Source of the DNA: Corynebacterium mendelii
GTDB taxonomy: Bacteria > Actinomycetota > Actinomycetes > Mycobacteriales > Mycobacteriaceae
DNA length: 64,000 nucleotides
NCBI RefSeq assembly: GCF_017307055.1
Contig: NZ_JAFLEQ010000003.1
Coordinates: 622,843-686,842, forward strand
Reading direction: 5' to 3'
Shown: positions 63,075 to 64,000 of the stretch, piece after piece
How positions within the stretch are numbered: position 1 is the stretch's first letter
Layout of the letters: every line of letters begins with the position of its first letter
The notes under the pieces: model-generated
Database searches by the model: none
The model's input: only the letters and a program-made list of their open reading frames with translations
What the model was told of the DNA's origin: nothing
Translations under genes and position numbers: made by a program

Positions 63075-64000
63075 CTAGCTGTGGCGGGTCCGGCGGCGCT
63101 GCAGTGTCATCTGCACCGCCTCAATCAACCCCAGGCTGGCCAGAGCCTGTTTCAGCGACAGCTGCCAGACGATCAGACGCCGCATGACGGCATCGATCCC
63201 GCCTGCGGCGGCCTGACGGCCGCCGGCGGTGAATTCGGCCTGCTGGAAAGCCAGCGACTGGGCGTAGTGATCCCGCAGATGCACCACCTTCGTGCACGAC
63301 AGCCCGGTGGCGGTGTCAAACAGCGCGTGCAGCTTGTCGATTTCCGCCAGTGTGAACCCGGGCCAGATGTAGCTGCGCAGCACAGCCAGGCTGTCAACCG
63401 CCGCGGGCGGCAGCTTCCGGGTGGCCACGACCGTCTGCAGGCCGGCCCGGCCTCCGGTGTCTGTCAGCCGGTCGATCGCCCGGGCGAAGGAGATCCGCTG
63501 GGTTCCACCGACCAATTCGAGTCTTTCGACACTGACCACCGCCCGGTAGCGGCCCCGGTTGCGGGGCAGGACATCACCGGTTTCATCAACCCGGATACGT
63601 CCCGCGCCGGGTACCCCGTCAAGAGCCCCGGCCAACCATTCGGCCTGCTGCCCGTCGGCGGTGACCGCATCAACAGAAGCCCCGGTGGCCGCGGCGGCTT
63701 CAGCGACCGCGGGTGTGGCGGCCGGCCAGTCGATCACATCGGTGCCGCGCCCCACACCGGCCGCGGCACACAGCATTCCGGCCGCCCGGGAAATGGCGTC
63801 ACGGTAGTCGGACAATTCCGCGCCCTGCGGCGCAGACAGGCGGGTGACGTCGACGAAATGGCTGGCCGGTTGGCCGCGCCGACCGGCGCCGGGGACATGC
63901 GAGGCGACTGTTTCCCGCACAGTGGTCGGCACCCCGGAGGCAAACACACCGCACACCGGACCCAGTCCCCCGCCGGTGAGCATCGCCGCCGCCGGCGGGA
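63075..64000 (-). CDS. cyclopropane-fatty-acid synthase-like methyltransferase, partial
   Basis: The frame is open to the window edge, so the true start lies outside; an internal ATG is at 63983. The visible 308 or so residues have the C-terminal half of the CFA-synthase/mycolate-cyclopropanase family. RYRAVVSVERLELVG occupies the place of the YDRIVSVEMFEHVG motif, and LTDTGGRAGLQTVV, RSYIWPGF and LRDHYAQSLAFQQAEF follow. The SAM site (GxGxG) expected further upstream is not well conserved here; DVIDWPAATPAVAEAAAATG stands in its place. The protein is therefore a divergent homologue, and activity is uncertain. Confidence 0.7.
   Translation of the reverse strand, partial: PPAAAMLTGGGLGPVCGVFASGVPTTVRETVASHVPGAGRRGQPASHFVDVTRLSAPQGAELSDYRDAISRAAGMLCAAAGVGRGTDVIDWPAATPAVAEAAAATGASVDAVTADGQQAEWLAGALDGVPGAGRIRVDETGDVLPRNRGRYRAVVSVERLELVGGTQRISFARAIDRLTDTGGRAGLQTVVATRKLPPAAVDSLAVLRSYIWPGFTLAEIDKLHALFDTATGLSCTKVVHLRDHYAQSLAFQQAEFTAGGRQAAAGGIDAVMRRLIVWQLSLKQALASLGLIEAVQMTLQRRRTRHS

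Noticed and set aside
1..64000. CRISPR array, IS element, prophage or rRNA/tRNA cluster
   Set aside because: I saw no regularly spaced repeats, transposase or integrase motifs, attachment duplications or conserved structural RNA cores.

Overview
This is GC-rich DNA from an actinobacterium, most probably a Corynebacterium. It has mycothiol synthesis (mshC), RbpA and a separate lnt / polyprenol-phosphate mannose synthase pair. It also has a complete Pup-ligation locus with no 20S proteasome genes between pup and pafA, which is the corynebacterial arrangement. No tRNA, rRNA, CRISPR array, transposase or prophage gene is visible.

Layout. 1-7.0 kb: lipoprotein (partial), uppP, mshC, an acidic hypothetical protein, a HAD phosphatase, hisE, hisG and aspA. 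7.0-12.5 kb: a RecB-like nuclease (minus), a DUF255 thioredoxin-fold protein, an M18 aminopeptidase and trmI. 12.6-22.7 kb: the pupylation/Tat region arc, dop, [aminotransferase on the opposite strand], pup, pafA, pafB, pafC, tatA, tatC. 22.7-30.5 kb: two tandem Ski2-type helicases, the first with destroyed catalytic motifs, then an ABC-F ATPase. 30.6-33.3 kb: a trypsin-like protease (minus), a Xaa-Pro peptidase and a DprE2-like SDR. 33.3-49.2 kb: aerobic cobalamin synthesis, with cobL-cobM-cobK (plus) converging on cobG-cobH-cobIJ (minus), then a LIP-type lipase, cobN and an ECF transporter (S component plus a single-chain ATPase-ATPase-T fusion). 49.2-51.3 kb: two unrecognised minus-strand genes that look like a small accessory insertion. 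51.5-55.2 kb: fxsA, lnt, ppm1 and rbpA (minus). 55.4-64 kb: a small Cys-rich protein, a YceI-like membrane protein, a small membrane protein, a 1-kb gene-free stretch, an alpha/beta hydrolase whose nucleophile serine is replaced by Phe, a D-lactate-dehydrogenase-like flavo/FeS protein, a DedA protein and a cyclopropane-synthase-like methyltransferase cut by the window edge.

How the genes work together. ARC, Dop, Pup and PafA form a pupylation/depupylation cycle. Without a proteasome it would serve unfolding or release of pupylated proteins rather than degradation. PafB and PafC are WYL-domain regulators co-located with it. The cob genes cover most steps from precorrin-2 to hydrogenobyrinate and cobalt insertion, but cobF is not in the window. 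The adjacent ECF transporter may import a related substrate. Lnt and Ppm1 act on lipoproteins and polyprenol-linked mannose.

Regulation. At least fifteen genes carry a TA-N3-T-like hexamer only 6-8 nt before the start codon, which is the geometry of leaderless mRNAs. This also fixes several start codons. The points most worth a second look are the dead/live helicase pair, the pafA reading frame that has no ATG/GTG/TTG start upstream of its active site, the gene inserted between dop and pup, the Ser-to-Phe hydrolase, and the two-gene unknown module.
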